A stretch of DNA of 19,252 bases from Legionellaceae bacterium (GCA_947504795.1 CANNJG010000017.1:1-19252), one strand, 5' to 3'. Positions 1 through 8,025 are shown, numbered from the stretch's first letter. Numbers and translations: made by a program. Notes: generated by a model from the letters alone, not told the origin.

Positions 1-65
1 AAAACATCGTCTTGGGTCTTGGCAGTGCCTATCATTTCGTCTAACATTTCATCTGTAATAGCCAT
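1..65 (-). CDS. IS256 (mutator)-family transposase, N-terminal fragment cut by window edge
   Basis: The reading frame starts at the ATG at 63-65 and runs off the left edge. Its first residues, MAITDEMLDEMIGTAKTQDD, resemble the conserved N-terminus of IS256/mutator-type transposases, where a short helix containing a D-E-x-L/M core is followed by K-T-x-E/D-D-(V/L)-F. A good ribosome binding site (AAGGA) lies 7-8 nt upstream of the ATG. A probable terminal inverted repeat and a strong hairpin lie farther upstream (125-149 and 85-112), which fits the 5' end of an insertion sequence. Only about 21 residues are visible, so the catalytic DDE residues and the intactness of the gene cannot be judged. 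Family call from motif recognition; moderately sure. Confidence 0.7.
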   Translation of the reverse strand, partial: MAITDEMLDEMIGTAKTQDDV

Positions 66-84
66 AAAACTATCCTTGCTACTT

Positions 85-112
85 GGTATTATCCCGCTAG
101 CGCGATAATACC
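85..112. repeat. 28-nt near-perfect hairpin in the transposase leader
   Basis: The arms GGTATTATC and GATAATACC enclose the self-complementary core CGCTAGCG; 13 of 14 base pairs match. It lies between the presumed IS end and the transposase ribosome binding site. Many IS elements place such structures here to block read-through transcription or translation from flanking promoters; that role is inferred. Confidence 0.6.
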
Positions 113-124
113 GGATTAAGGCTA

Positions 125-149
125 CTTACACACTTAAAATGACAGGCCC
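125..149. repeat. Probable terminal inverted repeat of the IS256-type element
   Basis: Read on the minus strand this begins GGGCCTGTCATTTTAAGTG and continues TGTAAG, the style of end seen in IS256-family elements (G-rich tip, then TGTCATTTTAA-type sequence). It is 60 nt upstream of the transposase start. The opposite end is outside the window, so the exact boundary and the target duplication cannot be verified. From here to about 262 I see no gene. Confidence 0.45.
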
Positions 150-262
150 TAATATGGGGTCAATCTGTTTTTTCTGGTAATATGCTCATCCCTGCAGGCT
201 GAAGCTTCTTCGCTACACTCCGGAGGGTATTATAAATAGTCCAGCAAAACAAAGAGTTTCCT

Positions 263-546
263 ATGCATACGGAATCGTACGTTTACCTTATTGGCCAATA
301 AACATAAAAATTTCTTGTATACCGGCGTCACCAGTGATTTGATACGCCGCGTTTATGAACACAATAACAAACTGGTAAAAGGGTTTACCCAGAAATATAA
401 TGTGGATCGCTTGGTATATTATGAGGCATGCGCAAATATCGTCTGAAAGAGAAAAACAGATCAAAGCATGGTCGCGAAAAAAGAAGGATGCTCTGATTAA
501 TGCATTAAATCCTGATTGGAATGATTTATGTCGTTCGATATGTTAA
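263..546 (+). pseudogene. GIY-YIG endonuclease-domain protein (YhbQ/UPF0213 type), frameshifted pseudogene
   Basis: Three consecutive frames rebuild one small GIY-YIG protein. From the ATG at 263 the frame reads MHTESYVYLIG, then hits a stop at 299. A shift near 293-300 restores the core: KNFLYTGVTSDLIRRVYEH, then a KLVKGFTQKYNVDRLVYYE block ending at a TGA (444-446). A second shift near 441-446 restores the tail (REKQIKAW, then NPDWNDLC) to the TAA at 544-546. The YVYLI...YTGVTS and YEH elements correspond to the GIY-YIG nuclease fold; the REKQIKxW and NPxWxDL elements are typical of the roughly 90-aa stand-alone family. Both disruptions break conserved motifs, so this is a decayed gene. A palindromic repeat begins right at its 3' end. 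Confidence 0.8.
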
Positions 547-608
547 AGACTGTGCCACTGCAGGGAGATCCCTCGCTTCGCTCGGGATGACGTGGTGGGG
601 AGTTACAA
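547..608. repeat. Half copy of a palindromic MITE-like repeat
   Basis: This segment carries GGAGATCCCTCGCTTCGC, then CGGGATGACG and a GGGGAGTTACAA end. It matches one half of the longer element at 2045-2167 (shared blocks GGAGATCC, GGATGACG and GAGTTAC). It begins at the stop codon of the GIY-YIG pseudogene and ends 25 bp beyond the stop of the phosphatase gene. The terminal 12 bp (597-608) are an exact inverted copy of 2045-2056. Confidence 0.7.
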
Positions 609-632
609 CATTTAATGAGTTGTTTCAAGCTG

Positions 633-2018
633 TCACTGCCCATTTGAATCCCAAGTTGGGCACGTTTTTGTAGACCTGAGGGCACCAAAAGAAATACCCT
701 CATAAAGGCTTTCTATTGTTACGTTACCCTTTGAATCGATGACAATTTTAATCACATTATCAAACCCTCCTAATCGCCCAGAACCCATTATCCCTCCTCT
801 GGTATTATTGGGATCATCTGCATAATCAGCAGCAAGATCAGCCATGATCTTCTTTATATTAGCGCTTTCCCAAGACACAAAAACGGTTTTATTATTAAAG
901 TCTGGGCCGGAGAAACCGCCATGATCGATATGAAATAAATACTGATACATTTTGTCACCGTTTATGCCAATGCCTATTGGGGCCAGTGTTTCTCCTTTAT
1001 TAAACTTAATGGCATAAGGACTAATGCTCATTGTGGCTCTAATATAATTTGCTGCGCCATAGGTTACTGTAGGATTCGGTGCATACAGATAATCAGGCAA
1101 AACATTGTTCACAATTTGGTTAATCAAATCGGGCTTAAAAATAGCTCGCCATTCCCCAAGGCAACCATAGTTACCATCATCAGGATGCACGTCTTCTCCT
1201 GTATCAGCAAATTTCTCAACATGACGCACTAAATACACGGTTTCATTTTTATTTAGCCCGGATGCTTTTGGAGCATACTTGCTAGTGGCAGAACCATTTT
1301 TCAATAAACCAATATCTTTAATAAAATTGATATCATTACTCAACGACTTTGGAATAGTAGGATATGAATTGGGAGGGGTCATAGCGTCATGAAAAGTTTG
1401 TGCCGTTATAGATTTATTAGACGCATTTAATACAACATAATCACCTGTACTACCCAAAAGGATTGGGTCAAATTTAAAATTATCATATCCAGGTTGTAAT
1501 GCTGTTAATAACGCATTAATATCCTCATTGGGCATAGAAAACACATATATTTGTGTGCCCGTTGATGATGTTATCAAATTATTCACAACCTTGCAGTTAC
1601 TATTACTACTACAACTCATTGCGAGCGAATGCTTTAGCGCACCTGTTATTATACCGTTATGATGAGCGGTTCTGTACACAGAGTAGTATTCTATAGCTTG
1701 CAGCGGCGCTAAATCTGGAAGACCATGAGATAAATAATTAACGTCAAATAACGCATACATTGCCGTAACATTTTTACTGGGCAGACCCTTGTCATACAGA
1801 TAGCTTGCAAATAACAAGGAGTGATACAACCCCTGCATGGACAAGTTATTGATTACCTGACTATGCTCCATGTTACCGATCAATACGAATTTTGTTTCCG
1901 GCATGGATGCGCTTTGTACTTTGGCAGCATTCGTAGTGGGTATACAAATAAACTGAAAGACAAGTATCACACCCACAACCAATAAGCGACTTTTATTTCT
2001 TAAGCCGACTAACTGCAT
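633..2018 (-). CDS. Secreted histidine phosphatase-superfamily protein (degenerate tandem domains)
   Basis: The protein has 461 residues when started at the ATG at 2016-2018, which has AGGAG 7-8 nt upstream; the in-frame ATG 8 codons earlier lacks such a site. Residues 1-31 form a signal peptide (RNKSR, a hydrophobic stretch, then TTNAA). Residues 260-268 read TVYLVRHVEK, the RH motif of histidine phosphatases (R265, H266), followed by DDGNYGCLGEWRA, which is found in a bacterial/legionellal branch of the superfamily. Residues 43-75 (FVLIGNMEHS ... LSMQGLYHSLLFASYL) look like a first, degenerate copy of the fold. Near the C-terminus, VFVSWESANI (379-388) aligns with the region that usually carries the second catalytic histidine, but a serine (S385) stands there. 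The gene appears AT-richer than its neighbours and is bracketed by repeats. Substrate unknown; enzymatic activity doubtful. Confidence 0.75.
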   Translation of the reverse strand: MQLVGLRNKSRLLVVGVILVFQFICIPTTNAAKVQSASMPETKFVLIGNMEHSQVINNLSMQGLYHSLLFASYLYDKGLPSKNVTAMYALFDVNYLSHGLPDLAPLQAIEYYSVYRTAHHNGIITGALKHSLAMSCSSNSNCKVVNNLITSSTGTQIYVFSMPNEDINALLTALQPGYDNFKFDPILLGSTGDYVVLNASNKSITAQTFHDAMTPPNSYPTIPKSLSNDINFIKDIGLLKNGSATSKYAPKASGLNKNETVYLVRHVEKFADTGEDVHPDDGNYGCLGEWRAIFKPDLINQIVNNVLPDYLYAPNPTVTYGAANYIRATMSISPYAIKFNKGETLAPIGIGINGDKMYQYLFHIDHGGFSGPDFNNKTVFVSWESANIKKIMADLAADYADDPNNTRGGIMGSGRLGGFDNVIKIVIDSKGNVTIESLYEGISFGALRSTKTCPTWDSNGQ

Positions 2019-2044
2019 AATATTTCTCCTAAATACAACCATTT

Positions 2045-2167
2045 TTGTAACTCCCCAGGTACGTCATCCTAAGCGCGTCTTTTTGCGTGAAGGATCTCCG
2101 AATTAAGCACCGTGCCGACTTCAGGAGATCCTTCAATGCGTTCAGGATGACGTACTTGGTGAGTTAC
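2045..2167. repeat. Full-length palindromic MITE-like element, about 121 bp
   Basis: The element opens GTAACTCCCCAGGTACGTCA and closes with the inverted form ending TACTTGGTGAGTTAC. Inner arms are also inverted (CATCCT...AGGATCTCC against GGAGATCC...AGGATGACG), so most of the element can fold on itself. It starts 29 bp upstream of the phosphatase start codon, so it lies in the promoter or leader of that gene. It has no coding capacity, like non-autonomous palindromic repeats dispersed in many intracellular gammaproteobacteria. Confidence 0.75.
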
Positions 2168-2363
2168 GAATTTTCTTCTAACATCAGGATTTCAACAACC
2201 TCTTCTCTCTGCAAGCACATTGAGCCTGTTTCAGGGCACGATTTCTGAAGAGGTAGGGGTTAGACCGTTCATGCCACATAGCATTATTCCATTAATTAAA
2301 ATGGCAACTCATTTTTAATGGCGGATGCCTAAATTTTATTCGCAAGGCGTATACTCACCCAAT
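2168..2363. other. Intergenic region between degQ 3' end and the repeat
   Basis: No gene is seen here. An AT-rich imperfect inverted repeat (about 2289-2321, arms of the CCATTAA...TTAATGG type) could end degQ transcription, but no T-run follows on the minus strand. Two 7-nt arms (CCTCTTC and GAAGAGG) enclose about 50 nt around 2200-2255. I could not place a convincing promoter for the phosphatase gene. Confidence 0.4.
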
Positions 2364-3749
2364 CTAAATAATCAATATAAATAACGCCCCAGATCCTCGC
2401 AACACTTGGACCAAGAGTTGGTTTTGTTTTTTCTTGGCTATTCCTTGCAGGACCTCGGTATTCGGAGTAGGGACTCTATTCGCAGTGATGATGACGTCGC
2501 CGGGACGTAGTCCTGCGACCCAGCCAGCCGAACTTTCTGAGGCACCCACAATTTGCACGCCAGTAATATGGCCGTTGGGTGGTGAATCTTGTTCAAAATT
2601 ATGGAGCGCTAAGCCATATAGAAACGGATTGCTTGATTGTAATTGCTGTTCATTTTGTTTCATGTCGGTCACGATTGCGCGTAGTTTTAGGTCTTTATTA
2701 TTACGTTTGACATTTATCGTTACTTCACTCCCAACGCGGAGCAGGCTAATGACCGTTTTTACCTGGGACGCTTGGGTGATTTTAGTTTTATTAATTTCGG
2801 TAATAATATCGCCTGCTTTGATGCCAGCGACTTCAGCCGGAGATCCTTGGTTGACCTGTGAGACGAGCGCACCGGGTAGATGGTCACCATAGCCCATGGC
2901 CTGAGAGAGCTCGGGTGTGAGGTGTTGAACGAAAATCCCCATTAACCCCCGATGGACCGAACCAAATTTCATTATTTGCAACGCAACATCTTTTGCCATA
3001 TTAATTGGAATAGCAAAGCCAATCCCAACACTGCCCCCGTATAATGAAATGATCGCGGTATTGATTCCAATCAGTTCGCCTTTAACACTGACTAATGCAC
3101 CACCAGAATTACCGGGATTAATCGCGGCATCCGTTTGAATAAAATTTTCGACCCCTTCGATATTTAGATCCGAGCGTTTCATCGCTGAAATAATTCCAAA
3201 AGTGGCCGATTGGCTGTTGCCAAAACTATTTAAGCCAAAAGGATTGCCAATCGCGACCACGAAATCGCCGACTTTAATTTTGTCTGAATCGCCCAACGGT
3301 AAGGATTTTAAGTTTTTGGCATCAATTTTTATGACCGCGACATCCGTTTCGCTGTCACTGCCGATGAGTTTGGCTTTGAGTCTTCGGCCATCGTTGAGCG
3401 TCACTGTAATAATTTGCGCATTGCGTATCACGTGATCGTTGGTAATGATAATGCCTTCTTTGGGATCAATAATGACCCCAGAGCCGATACTTTGAAATTT
3501 TCGAGGCTTGTCCGGATAGCCGGGTCGTGGCCGTTTTTCTTGGTTGTTGTTCGGAACGTTTTCATTATTATTCGATGCATCAGGCGGTGTACTAGGCATG
3601 AGGCCTTGGACCTCAATATTGACAATTGCCGGCATTGCTTGTTTGAGGACAGGTGCGAGTGTCGGGAGTGCATCAAAATTCGGCTGTGCATGAGCCATAG
3701 CCGTGAACAGAAGAAATAAAGGGCCAAAACGATTAATGAACGTCTTCAT
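2364..3749 (-). CDS. degQ: Periplasmic serine endoprotease, HtrA/DegQ-like
   Basis: A 461-residue envelope protease/chaperone that degrades or holds misfolded exported proteins. Residues 1-21 are a signal peptide ending in AHA. The trypsin-like domain has the triad H106 (TNDHVI), D136 (SETDVAVIKI) and S215 (INPGNSGGAL). Two PDZ domains follow at about 266-355 and 378-455, so this is the DegP/DegQ architecture (DegS has one PDZ). The LA-loop region (about 52-85) is an Asn/Pro-rich low-complexity stretch, and a few extra residues follow NPFGL (170-182). The start is the ATG at 3747-3749, which overlaps the pgeF stop as ATGA; the frame extends 6 codons upstream without a better site. Last gene of the five-gene operon. 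DegQ is chosen over DegP from length and the short loop; the two cannot be fully separated by reading. Confidence 0.92.
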   Translation of the reverse strand: MKTFINRFGPLFLLFTAMAHAQPNFDALPTLAPVLKQAMPAIVNIEVQGLMPSTPPDASNNNENVPNNNQEKRPRPGYPDKPRKFQSIGSGVIIDPKEGIIITNDHVIRNAQIITVTLNDGRRLKAKLIGSDSETDVAVIKIDAKNLKSLPLGDSDKIKVGDFVVAIGNPFGLNSFGNSQSATFGIISAMKRSDLNIEGVENFIQTDAAINPGNSGGALVSVKGELIGINTAIISLYGGSVGIGFAIPINMAKDVALQIMKFGSVHRGLMGIFVQHLTPELSQAMGYGDHLPGALVSQVNQGSPAEVAGIKAGDIITEINKTKITQASQVKTVISLLRVGSEVTINVKRNNKDLKLRAIVTDMKQNEQQLQSSNPFLYGLALHNFEQDSPPNGHITGVQIVGASESSAGWVAGLRPGDVIITANRVPTPNTEVLQGIAKKKQNQLLVQVLRGSGALFILII

Positions 3750-4480
3750 ACTGTATCCTGAAACCAAATTAGTGTTGCTATTCTACCGGTTTGTGGCTCA
3801 CGGCGGTAGGAGTAATAATGATTATTTGATTCGAACGTGCACGCATGAGATTGATAAATAGGCGAGATTCCGAGTGTTTCTAAAATTTTCGTCGCTATTT
3901 TGGGCAAATCGGCATACCATTGATGATCGTTTCGATAAAACGCTTGCGTTGCAAAAGGATAACGTTGCGTGAATTGATCTAATACTTCCTCGCCAGTCGC
4001 ATAACACTGACCGCAAATGGCCGGCCCAATCCACGCCATGCATTGATTGGGCTCAGACCGCATTTGGGTTTGGGTTGTTTCAAGAATACCATTGACTAAT
4101 CCACGCCATCCAGCGTGAATCGCAGCAATTTCATTGCCTTGTTGATTACACAACGTAATCGGCAAGCAATCAGCCGTCATGATCGCTAATACGGTATTCG
4201 GTTGACGTGTCACTGCCGCATCTGCATTGCGCTCAACCTCAGGTCCTTCCACAACGACACAATCGATACTATGGGTTTGATTCAACCAGATGGGTGCACT
4301 GGGTAAGCCCTCTGCGTCCTGTAAGTGTTGGCGATTGCGCGCAACTTGAGCCGCATCGTCGCCGACATGATCCGCCAAGTTGAAGCTGGCATAGCCTCCA
4401 GCCGGATTGGCGTTGCCGCGCTGCGTGGTGAAAGCATGAATAGAAGAGGGGGCAGGCCAATTAGCCTTCAGGATGTTCAT
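3746..4480 (-). CDS. pgeF: PgeF/YfiH peptidoglycan editing factor (purine nucleoside phosphorylase/laccase-domain family)
   Basis: A 244-residue cytosolic metalloenzyme of the DUF152/YfiH family. Family members show purine nucleoside phosphorylase/adenosine deaminase activity, and in E. coli YfiH prevents misincorporation of serine into the peptidoglycan stem peptide. The zinc-site signatures are all present: NQTHS with H70, TADCLPI with C105, and HAGWRGL with H122, followed by IGPAICGQCYATGEEV. The chosen start is the ATG at 4478-4480, with AGGAA 7 nt upstream; a GTG two codons earlier is too close to that site. The gene overlaps the rluD end by 20 nt and its TGA overlaps the degQ ATG, so translation is probably coupled. 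The rluD-pgeF pairing is common in gammaproteobacteria. Confidence 0.93.
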   Translation of the reverse strand: MNILKANWPAPSSIHAFTTQRGNANPAGGYASFNLADHVGDDAAQVARNRQHLQDAEGLPSAPIWLNQTHSIDCVVVEGPEVERNADAAVTRQPNTVLAIMTADCLPITLCNQQGNEIAAIHAGWRGLVNGILETTQTQMRSEPNQCMAWIGPAICGQCYATGEEVLDQFTQRYPFATQAFYRNDHQWYADLPKIATKILETLGISPIYQSHACTFESNNHYYSYRREPQTGRIATLIWFQDTV

Positions 4481-5408
4481 CGTCACGTTCCTGTTCTAAT
4501 ACGGCTAATAATGCTTCAAAATCATAGGGGATGGGGGCACTAAAGGTCAAGGGTAGGCTACTAATGGGGTGCAATAAGGCTAAGGTTTCGGCATGCAAAG
4601 CTTGACGTTTGAACGTAGTCAGCGTTTCACGCAACGTTGCACGCATGCCTGCTTTTAAGGTATTGCGCCCGTGATAGATAGGATCCCCGACAATTGGGTG
4701 ATTGATATAGGCCATATGGACACGAATTTGATGCGTGCGTCCGGTATGTAATTGCACCTGTAATAATGTTGTAAAGGGATAGCGTTTTTTTAGGACAAAT
4801 TCGGTGACAGCAGGTTTGCCATTCGCACAAACCGCCATTTTAATACGATGACGCGGATCCCGACCATAACCGGTGCTGATCGTTTTTCCCGCAATAATGC
4901 GGCCATACACCAACGCTAAATAGTAACGTTGAATGTCACGTGCTTGCATCTGCCGAACTAAAATCGTGTGCGCCTCTAAGGACTTGGCAACGATCATAAC
5001 GCCTGATGTATCTTTATCTAAGCGATGAACAATACCCGCCCTAGGTACGTGTTGGAAAACATTATTGTGATGCAGCAATGCATTTAACAAGGTTCCTTCA
5101 GGATTGCCAGCGCCGGGATGGACAATCAACCCGGCGGGCTTATTGATAACGAGTATATCGTCATCTTCGAAGAGAATATTTAAAGGAATGTCTTCGGCCT
5201 GATGTTGCGTCGAAGGGGTATCCGGTAACGACTTAAACGTAATGTGTTCGCCGCCCCACACCTTAGTATTCGGTTTATAAGTGTGCTGATTGACGAGAAT
5301 AATCCCCTCTTTTAGCCAGGCACATAAAACAGAGCGCGACCATTGTGGGTATAATTGCGCTAAAACACGATCAAGACGTTGGCCTGAAAATTCGAGAGGG
5401 ATGATCAT
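4461..5408 (-). CDS. rluD: 23S rRNA pseudouridine(1911/1915/1917) synthase RluD
   Basis: A 315-residue enzyme that isomerises uridines in helix 69 of 23S rRNA, which matters for ribosome assembly and termination. An N-terminal S4-like RNA-binding domain (residues 9-58, RLDRVLAQLYPQWSRSVLCA) precedes the RsuA/RluA catalytic domain. The hallmark HRLDKDTSG (128-136) supplies the catalytic aspartate D131; VINKPAGLIVHPG and the TGRTHQIRVH block are also intact. Length is typical for RluD. The start ATG overlaps the miaB stop as ATGA. RluD rather than RluC is supported by the pgeF neighbour and because a separate RluC is encoded at 16027-16983. Confidence 0.94.
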   Translation of the reverse strand: MIIPLEFSGQRLDRVLAQLYPQWSRSVLCAWLKEGIILVNQHTYKPNTKVWGGEHITFKSLPDTPSTQHQAEDIPLNILFEDDDILVINKPAGLIVHPGAGNPEGTLLNALLHHNNVFQHVPRAGIVHRLDKDTSGVMIVAKSLEAHTILVRQMQARDIQRYYLALVYGRIIAGKTISTGYGRDPRHRIKMAVCANGKPAVTEFVLKKRYPFTTLLQVQLHTGRTHQIRVHMAYINHPIVGDPIYHGRNTLKAGMRATLRETLTTFKRQALHAETLALLHPISSLPLTFSAPIPYDFEALLAVLEQERDDEHPEG

Positions 5409-6739
5409 AGTTCTTCGGCTTGACGCACGCGTCCACGCAATGAGTTAGGCTGTACATCGTTAATATCAATCGAGACAAACTGCCCAATTAACGTTTTATC
5501 ACCCTCAAAATTCACAACACGATTGCACTCGGTGCGCCCGGCAAGTTGTTGACTTGATTTTTTAGAAACGCCGGTGACCAACACGCGTTGGCATGTTCCT
5601 AACAGTGCTTGGCTATAACGAGCTGCTTGCAGATTCAAACGGTCTTGCAAAATACTCAAGCGTTGTTTTTTGACATCTGCAGGTATCGGGTCCGCCAAAT
5701 TAGCGGCAGGGGTCCCCGGTCGTGGGCTATAGATAAAACTAAAGGACATATCAAAGCCGATCTCATGGACCAAGTCCATCGTAGCTTGAAAATCTTGGTC
5801 GGTTTCGCCTGGGAAACCCACAATAATATCGGTAGACAAGCGAATGTCAGGACGTACTTTCCGTAATTTACGGATTTTCGATTTGTATTCTAACGCAGTA
5901 TAACCGCGTTTCATCAGCGCTAAAATACGGTCAGAGCCGCTTTGGACTGGTAAATGCAAATGATTCGCGAGTATCGGCACTTCGGCATAAGCAGAAACCA
6001 AATTATCAGAAAAAGCCAGGGGATGAGACGTTGTAAACCGAATGCGGCCTAATCCTTCCATTGCGGAGAGATATTGAATCAACAAGGCTAAATCTGCATA
6101 CTCACCGCTGTGCATCAACCCACGGTAGTCATTCACATTTTGGCCCAAGAGATTGATTTCACGCACGCCTTGTTGTGCCAATTGATAACACTCTGCTAAA
6201 ACGTCATCAAATGGCCGGCTAATTTCTTCGCCGCGCGTATAGGGAACGACGCAATAACTGCAATACTTACTGCATCCTTCCATAATCGACACAAAAGCAA
6301 TAGGGCCTTCGGCGCGTGGCGCAGGGAGATGATCAAATTTCTCAATTTCTGGAAAACTGATATCCACGACTGGTTTGCGCGATTTGAGTCGTTCTGTGAG
6401 CATAGCGGGTAAGCGATGTAAGGTTTGAGGGCCGAATATGAGATCGACGTAGGGCGCGCGCTTAAGAATGTCGCCACCTTCCTGACTGGCTACACAACCG
6501 CCTACCCCAATAATCACGTTAGGATTAGCTTTTTTATATTCGCGCCATTGTCCGAGTTGAGAAAATACCTTTTCTTGGGCTTTATCGCGAATAGAGCAGG
6601 TATTTAAGAGGACGACATCCGCTTCTTCTAAAATGTCAGTGGTTTCCAAGCCATGTGACTTGGCTAATACAGCGCCCATTTTTGATGAATCATACACATT
6701 CATTTGACAGCCATTTGTTTTAATATAGAGCTTTTTCAT
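5405..6739 (-). CDS. miaB: tRNA-2-methylthio-N6-dimethylallyladenosine synthase MiaB
   Basis: A 444-residue radical-SAM methylthiotransferase that adds a methylthio group to i6A37 of tRNAs reading UNN codons. The N-terminal UPF0004 domain carries the three cysteines for the auxiliary 4Fe-4S cluster: C11 (NGCQMN), C48 (LLNTCSIRDKA) and C82 (GVGGCVA). The radical-SAM triad is C156, C160 and C163 (GCSKYCSYCVVPYTRG). A TRAM RNA-binding domain occupies roughly 378-440. The start ATG overlaps the upstream MFS stop as ATGA, and the stop overlaps the rluD ATG the same way. The tRNA-Leu(UAA) and tRNA-Cys encoded at the end of this window read U-starting codons, the class MiaB acts on in bacteria. Confidence 0.97.
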   Translation of the reverse strand: MKKLYIKTNGCQMNVYDSSKMGAVLAKSHGLETTDILEEADVVLLNTCSIRDKAQEKVFSQLGQWREYKKANPNVIIGVGGCVASQEGGDILKRAPYVDLIFGPQTLHRLPAMLTERLKSRKPVVDISFPEIEKFDHLPAPRAEGPIAFVSIMEGCSKYCSYCVVPYTRGEEISRPFDDVLAECYQLAQQGVREINLLGQNVNDYRGLMHSGEYADLALLIQYLSAMEGLGRIRFTTSHPLAFSDNLVSAYAEVPILANHLHLPVQSGSDRILALMKRGYTALEYKSKIRKLRKVRPDIRLSTDIIVGFPGETDQDFQATMDLVHEIGFDMSFSFIYSPRPGTPAANLADPIPADVKKQRLSILQDRLNLQAARYSQALLGTCQRVLVTGVSKKSSQQLAGRTECNRVVNFEGDKTLIGQFVSIDINDVQPNSLRGRVRQAEEL

Positions 6740-8025
6740 GACCTGTCTTCCAATGGTTTACAATACGTTTCTTTAAGCATCGGTAAGAGTAGCAAGGCTA
6801 CAAAAATACCAATTGGTAATATAGCAAGGGCGGTATGATAGGCAGAAACCGGATAAATCCGCACACCACTTAGCATGTCTCCAGTCCATAAATAATCGAG
6901 CACAAACCCAACAGCAGGCTGCACAAGAGCAATCCCTACCATGTTCATCATGTTCATAAAACTCAGGGCAGTTGCCACATACTTTTGATCGCACAACTCT
7001 CTGGCTAACGCAAAAGCAGGTAAAAATCCAGCTGAGAATAAGCCAAAGAAAAATAGGAGTAATTGCATGGCTAAATGGCTACGGATAGGGCATAAAATGA
7101 ATAACGTACTTGTGACTAAAGCGCCCAAACATCCGATGACTAAAGGTGGTTTACGTTTGCCAATCCGGTTAGACACAATCCCCCAGATGGGGCCAGCAAT
7201 TGCCCAGCCGAAAAATACTAAGGAAATATAATTTGCGGCAACGGCTTTAGGTAAATGCATGGTCTGGATGAGGAAAGGAACACCCCATAATCCGCATATC
7301 ACAGGAGTTGCGGTGTACATCAATCCACCATATACGGCAACCAACCATAATTGTTTGTTACGAACCAATACCAACAATCGTTGTCCCAATGACCCTTCTT
7401 CTTCCGAATCACTAGCGACGCTGAGTGCGTGCGTGGCCTGATCACTGGTTAACGCATAAATCAACGCAGCAATCACTAGGCCGATACATCCCATGAAGAT
7501 CATGCTGTGGCGCCAACCAAAGTGATCGACCATGATGGCCAAAGGCGCTTCTCCAAAGATTGCCCCCAGCATGCCTAAAGTGACCATCATGCCCGTGAGG
7601 AATGCGAAACGATTCGCAGGAAACCAGTTAGACGCTAATTTCAGGGTGCCGACTACCGCAAAAGCGGAACCGAATCCAATCATTAATCGCGCGACACAAG
7701 CCATCAGAAAATGTTCAGTCAGACCAAAGGAAATAGTGCTAACAGCGCAAATAGTCGTGGCAATCGTTAACAAGCGTCGAGGGCCGAAATAATCGGTCAT
7801 CAAGCCGCAAGGGAGTTGCATCCCAGCATAAAGATAGAAGTACACGCCCGATAAAACACCTAGCATGTGACTGGTTACACCCAAATCACGCATGAGCTCG
7901 TTACTCATGACACTAGGTGATACTTGTAATAAACACTCATAAAAATAGAAAAGGCATCCCAATCCCCAGACTAGCCAAGGTTTGCATCCTTGTACTTTTG
8001 TTACGTTTCCCTGTGGTTTAGCCAT
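6736..8025 (-). CDS. Major facilitator superfamily transporter
   Basis: About 429 residues with 12 hydrophobic segments typical of MFS proteins. The loop between helices 2 and 3 carries a variant of the MFS signature (GLMTDYFGPRRLL), helix 4 carries an RLMIGFGSAF motif, and the central cytoplasmic loop is acidic (SDSEEEGSLGQR). The C-terminal half repeats the loop signature as GIVSNRIGKRKP. The ATG at 8023-8025 is preferred; a TTG three codons upstream is possible. It is the first gene of the operon and ends in an ATGA overlap with miaB. Legionella and Coxiella encode many related MFS proteins for nutrient uptake from the host, but the substrate cannot be read from the sequence, so no symbol is given. 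Confidence 0.9.
   Translation of the reverse strand: MAKPQGNVTKVQGCKPWLVWGLGCLFYFYECLLQVSPSVMSNELMRDLGVTSHMLGVLSGVYFYLYAGMQLPCGLMTDYFGPRRLLTIATTICAVSTISFGLTEHFLMACVARLMIGFGSAFAVVGTLKLASNWFPANRFAFLTGMMVTLGMLGAIFGEAPLAIMVDHFGWRHSMIFMGCIGLVIAALIYALTSDQATHALSVASDSEEEGSLGQRLLVLVRNKQLWLVAVYGGLMYTATPVICGLWGVPFLIQTMHLPKAVAANYISLVFFGWAIAGPIWGIVSNRIGKRKPPLVIGCLGALVTSTLFILCPIRSHLAMQLLLFFFGLFSAGFLPAFALARELCDQKYVATALSFMNMMNMVGIALVQPAVGFVLDYLWTGDMLSGVRIYPVSAYHTALAILPIGIFVALLLLPMLKETYCKPLEDRS

Noticed and set aside
497..703. 68-codon open frame antiparallel to the GIY-YIG pseudogene tail
   Set aside because: It runs across the palindromic repeat and the 3' end of the phosphatase gene in another frame; no family resemblance.
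2289..2321. AT-rich inverted repeat after degQ as a rho-independent terminator
   Set aside because: The stem is AT-only with a bulge and no T-run follows on the minus strand, so I only mention it.
2434..2892. 152-codon open frame on the plus strand opposite degQ
   Set aside because: Shadow of the degQ PDZ region; the opposite strand has all catalytic motifs, a signal peptide and coupled start.
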